From Phellopilus nigrolimitatus (taxonomy: Eukaryota; Basidiomycota; Agaricomycetes; Hymenochaetales; Hymenochaetaceae): DNA of 10,136 bases. Where the stretch lies: NCBI GenBank assembly GCA_021029095.1, contig JAJOHG010000635.1, positions 1 to 10,136 on the forward strand. Direction: 5' to 3'. Every line of letters begins with the position of its first letter. The stretch's first letter is position 1. The notes below the pieces were generated by a model. The model searched no databases and was not told the origin of the DNA. It was given only the letters and a program-made list of their open reading frames with translations. The position numbers and the translations under genes were made by a program. Shown here piece by piece: positions 8,307-10,136 of this stretch.

Positions 8307-8651
8307 ATGTCAGAGACAAACAGACATGCAAAGTTAAAATTGGAATTGAAAGTTGGTGAGAACATGATACAGGATAGTCGGAAGATGTCCAACCCGTTTG
8401 CGGAGTGTTTCAGAGTGAAATTGACGAAGCACGGTTTACGAGTGCAGACGGAGTATGAAATGAGGAATGCAAGATCACATTCCCAAATCGCAGTTATAAA
8501 CATGCCGTTTTCAGATTCAGATTCAGCTGAGAATTCGAACCAGAACCGACTCCCCCAAAAGAAACGAATCCAGTTTTGTTCCCCCGATATCCGGAGTGGA
8601 GTGGCGACAGCCGGTGGTGAGTGAATCACGAGTCAGAAACATAGACGTGCG
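8307..8651. repeat. Satellite monomer M25, 345 bp, EcoRI variant with fused frame
   Basis: It loses 2 bases near 8488 (CAAATCGCAG) and has the EcoRI T loss (GAATTC at 8531-8536). The 2-base loss bypasses the usual TAA, giving the longest plus-strand frame in the window, 105 codons at 8307-8624. I read this as an accident of the indels, not a gene. Confidence 0.97.
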
Positions 8652-8993
8652 ATGTCAGAGACAAACAGACATGCAAAGTTAAAATTGGAATTGAAAGTTG
8701 GTGAGAACATGATACAGGATAGTCGGAAGATGTCCAACCCGTTTGCGGAGTGTTTCAGAGTGAAATTGACACGGTTTACGAGTGCAGACGGAGTATGAAA
8801 TGAGGAATGCAAGATCACATTCCCAAATAACGCAGTTATAAACATGCCGTTTTCAGATTCAGATTCAGCTGAGAATTTCGAACCAGAACCGACTCCCCCA
8901 AAAGAACGAATCCAGTTTTGTTCCCCCGATATCCGGAGTGGAGTGGCGACAGCCGGTGGTGAGTGAATCACGAGTCAGAAACATAGACGTGCG
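8652..8993. repeat. Satellite monomer M26, 342 bp
   Basis: It loses 5 bases at 8770/8771 (TTGACACGG) and an A near 8905 (AAAAGAACG). The 5-base loss breaks the 64-codon frame. Confidence 0.97.
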
Positions 8994-9339
8994 ATGTCAG
9001 AGACAAACAGACATGCAAAGTTAAAATTGGAATTGAAAGTTGGTGAGAACATGATACAGGATAGTCGGAAGATGTCCAACCCGTTTGCGGAGTGTTTCAG
9101 AGTGAAATTGACGAAGCACGGTTTACGAGTGCAGACGGAGTATGAAATGAGGAATGCAAGATCACATTCCCAAATAACGCAGTTATAAACATGCCGTTTT
9201 CAGATTCAGATTCAGCTGAGAATTTCGAACCAGAACCGACTCCCCCAAAAGAAACGAATCCAGTTTTGTTCCCCCGATATCCGGAGTGGAGTGGCGACAC
9301 GGTGGTGAGTGAATCACGAGTCAGAAACATAGACGTGCG
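8994..9339. repeat. Satellite monomer M27, 346 bp
   Basis: Two bases are lost near 9299 (GCGACACGG). The 64-codon frame (8994-9188) is intact. Confidence 0.97.
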
Positions 9340-9686
9340 ATGTCAGAGACAAACAGACATGCAAAGTTAAAATTGGAATTGAAAGTTGGTGAGAACATGA
9401 TACAGGATAGTCGGAAGATGTCCAACCCGTTTGCGGAGTGTTTCAGAGTGAAATTGACGAAGCACGGTTTACGAGTGCAGACGGAGTATGAAATGAGGAA
9501 TGCAAGATCACATTCCCAAATAACGCAGTTATAAACATGCCGTTTTCAGATTCAGATTCAGCTGAGAATTCGAACCAGAACCGACTCCCCCAAAAGAAAC
9601 GAATCCAGTTTTGTTCCCCCGATATCCGGAGTGGAGTGGCGACAGCCGGTGGTGAGTGAATCACGAGTCAGAAACATAGACGTGCG
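9340..9686. repeat. Satellite monomer M28, 347 bp, EcoRI variant
   Basis: The only change is the EcoRI-creating T loss (GAATTC at 9566-9571). Confidence 0.97.
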
Positions 9687-10033
9687 ATGTCAGAGACAAA
9701 CAGACATGCAAAGTTAAAATTGGAATTGAAAGTTGGTGAGAACATGATACAGGATAGTCGGAAGATGTCCAACCCGTTTGCGGAGTGTTTCAGAGTGAAA
9801 TTGACGAGAACGGTTTACGAGTGCAGACGGAGTATGAAATGAGGAATGCAAGATCACATTCCCAAATAACGCAGTTATAAACATGCCGTTTTCAGATTCA
9901 GATTCAGCTGAGAATTTCGAACCAGAACCGACTCCCCCAAAAGAAACGAATCCAGTTTTGTTCCCCCGATATCCGGAGTGGAGTGGCGACAGCCGGTGGT
10001 GAGTGAATCACGAGTCAGAAACATAGACGTGCG
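9687..10033. repeat. Satellite monomer M29, 347 bp
   Basis: The only change is at 9805-9812, where GACGAGAACGG replaces GACGAAGCACGG, a net loss of one base. It breaks the 64-codon frame. Confidence 0.97.
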
Positions 10034-10136
10034 ATGTCAGAGACAAACAGACATGCAAAGTTAAAATTGGAATTGAAAGTTGGTGAGAACATGATACAGG
10101 ATAGTCGGAAGATGTCCAACCCGTTTGCGGAGTGTT
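10034..10136. repeat. Satellite monomer M30 (3' partial)
   Basis: The first 103 bases of a unit are present without change; the window ends inside it. The array therefore continues beyond the right edge. Confidence 0.97.

Larger units (their letters stand above)
1..10136. repeat. Tandem satellite array, 348-bp consensus unit, about 29 copies
   Basis: The window is a head-to-tail array with no spacer and no inverted copy. Phased at ATGTCAGAG, units begin at 337, 682, 1028, 1375, 1723, 2069, 2415, 2766, 3115, 3462, 3809, 4156, 4500, 4845, 5192, 5534, 5881, 6229, 6577, 6925, 7272, 7614, 7960, 8307, 8652, 8994, 9340, 9687 and 10034. Three copies (1375-1722, 5881-6228, 6577-6924) match the 348-bp consensus in full. 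The others differ by a few short indels, and each observed unit length is accounted for by the edits listed for it. Each consensus unit has single EcoRV (GATATC), PvuII (CAGCTG), BspEI (TCCGGA) and TTCGAA sites. The array fits a eukaryotic satellite family, but the organism and chromosomal position are not visible here. Both ends of the array are outside the window. Confidence 0.98.

Noticed and set aside
8307..8624. 105-codon plus-strand frame as a real gene
   Set aside because: It is made by a 2-base loss that skips the normal TAA, in one copy only, and the extension is arginine- and glutamine-rich translation of another phase.
1..10136. CRISPR array
   Set aside because: The repeating unit is 348 bp and there are no unique spacers between short repeats; the whole unit repeats.
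1..10136. Higher-order repeat of several monomers
   Set aside because: The order of the two common variants along the array shows no regular multi-unit period. If many indels are errors, a true higher-order structure could be hidden, but it is not visible here.
1..10136. Bacterial or phage coding region
   Set aside because: There is no ribosome-binding motif before the repeated ATG, no long frame, and no known protein motif. The array layout is typical of eukaryotic satellite DNA.
1..10136. Transposon or retroelement ends
   Set aside because: No terminal inverted repeats, long terminal repeats, poly(A) tail or target-site duplication are seen; every unit joins the next at the same phase.

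Overview
The whole window is one uninterrupted tandem array of a satellite-type repeat. The consensus unit is 348 bp with about 45% GC (157 of 348 bases, counted on the copy at 5881-6228). I phase each unit at the sequence ATGTCAGAG. On that phase the window holds a 5' partial copy (1-336), 28 full copies (337-10033) and a 3' partial copy (10034-10136), called M1 to M30 below. Full copies run from 342 to 351 bp, mean 346.3. The repeat starts at base 1 and continues to the last base, so both array edges lie outside the window. No base falls outside the array.

This layout suggests a eukaryotic satellite (centromeric, pericentromeric, subtelomeric or sex-chromosome type). The reasons are head-to-tail order, near-complete identity, a unit close to two nucleosome lengths, and no flanking genes, RNA genes or mobile-element ends. 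The species cannot be named from the sequence. I see no operon, ribosome binding site, tRNA, rRNA, CRISPR array or phage feature.

Every copy can be explained as the 348-bp consensus plus 0 to about 6 small edits. M5, M20 and M18 match the consensus in full. Almost all edits (roughly 50) are 1-7 base insertions or deletions; I found clear base substitutions only in M22. That pattern is unusual for natural divergence and points to residual long-read indel error laid over nearly identical copies. Some edits recur: a lost T that makes an EcoRI site (10 copies) and a lost C near the unit end (5 copies). These could be real spreading variants.

No gene is called with confidence. A 64-codon plus-strand reading frame occurs intact in 13 copies, followed in another frame by a 39-codon acidic, proline-rich frame. 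Minus-strand frames of 60-134 codons also appear, but mainly in copies with indels. They repeat because the DNA repeats, and nothing shows they are expressed or selected. Splice-like and TATA-like motifs occur once or twice per unit and are recorded as weak observations.
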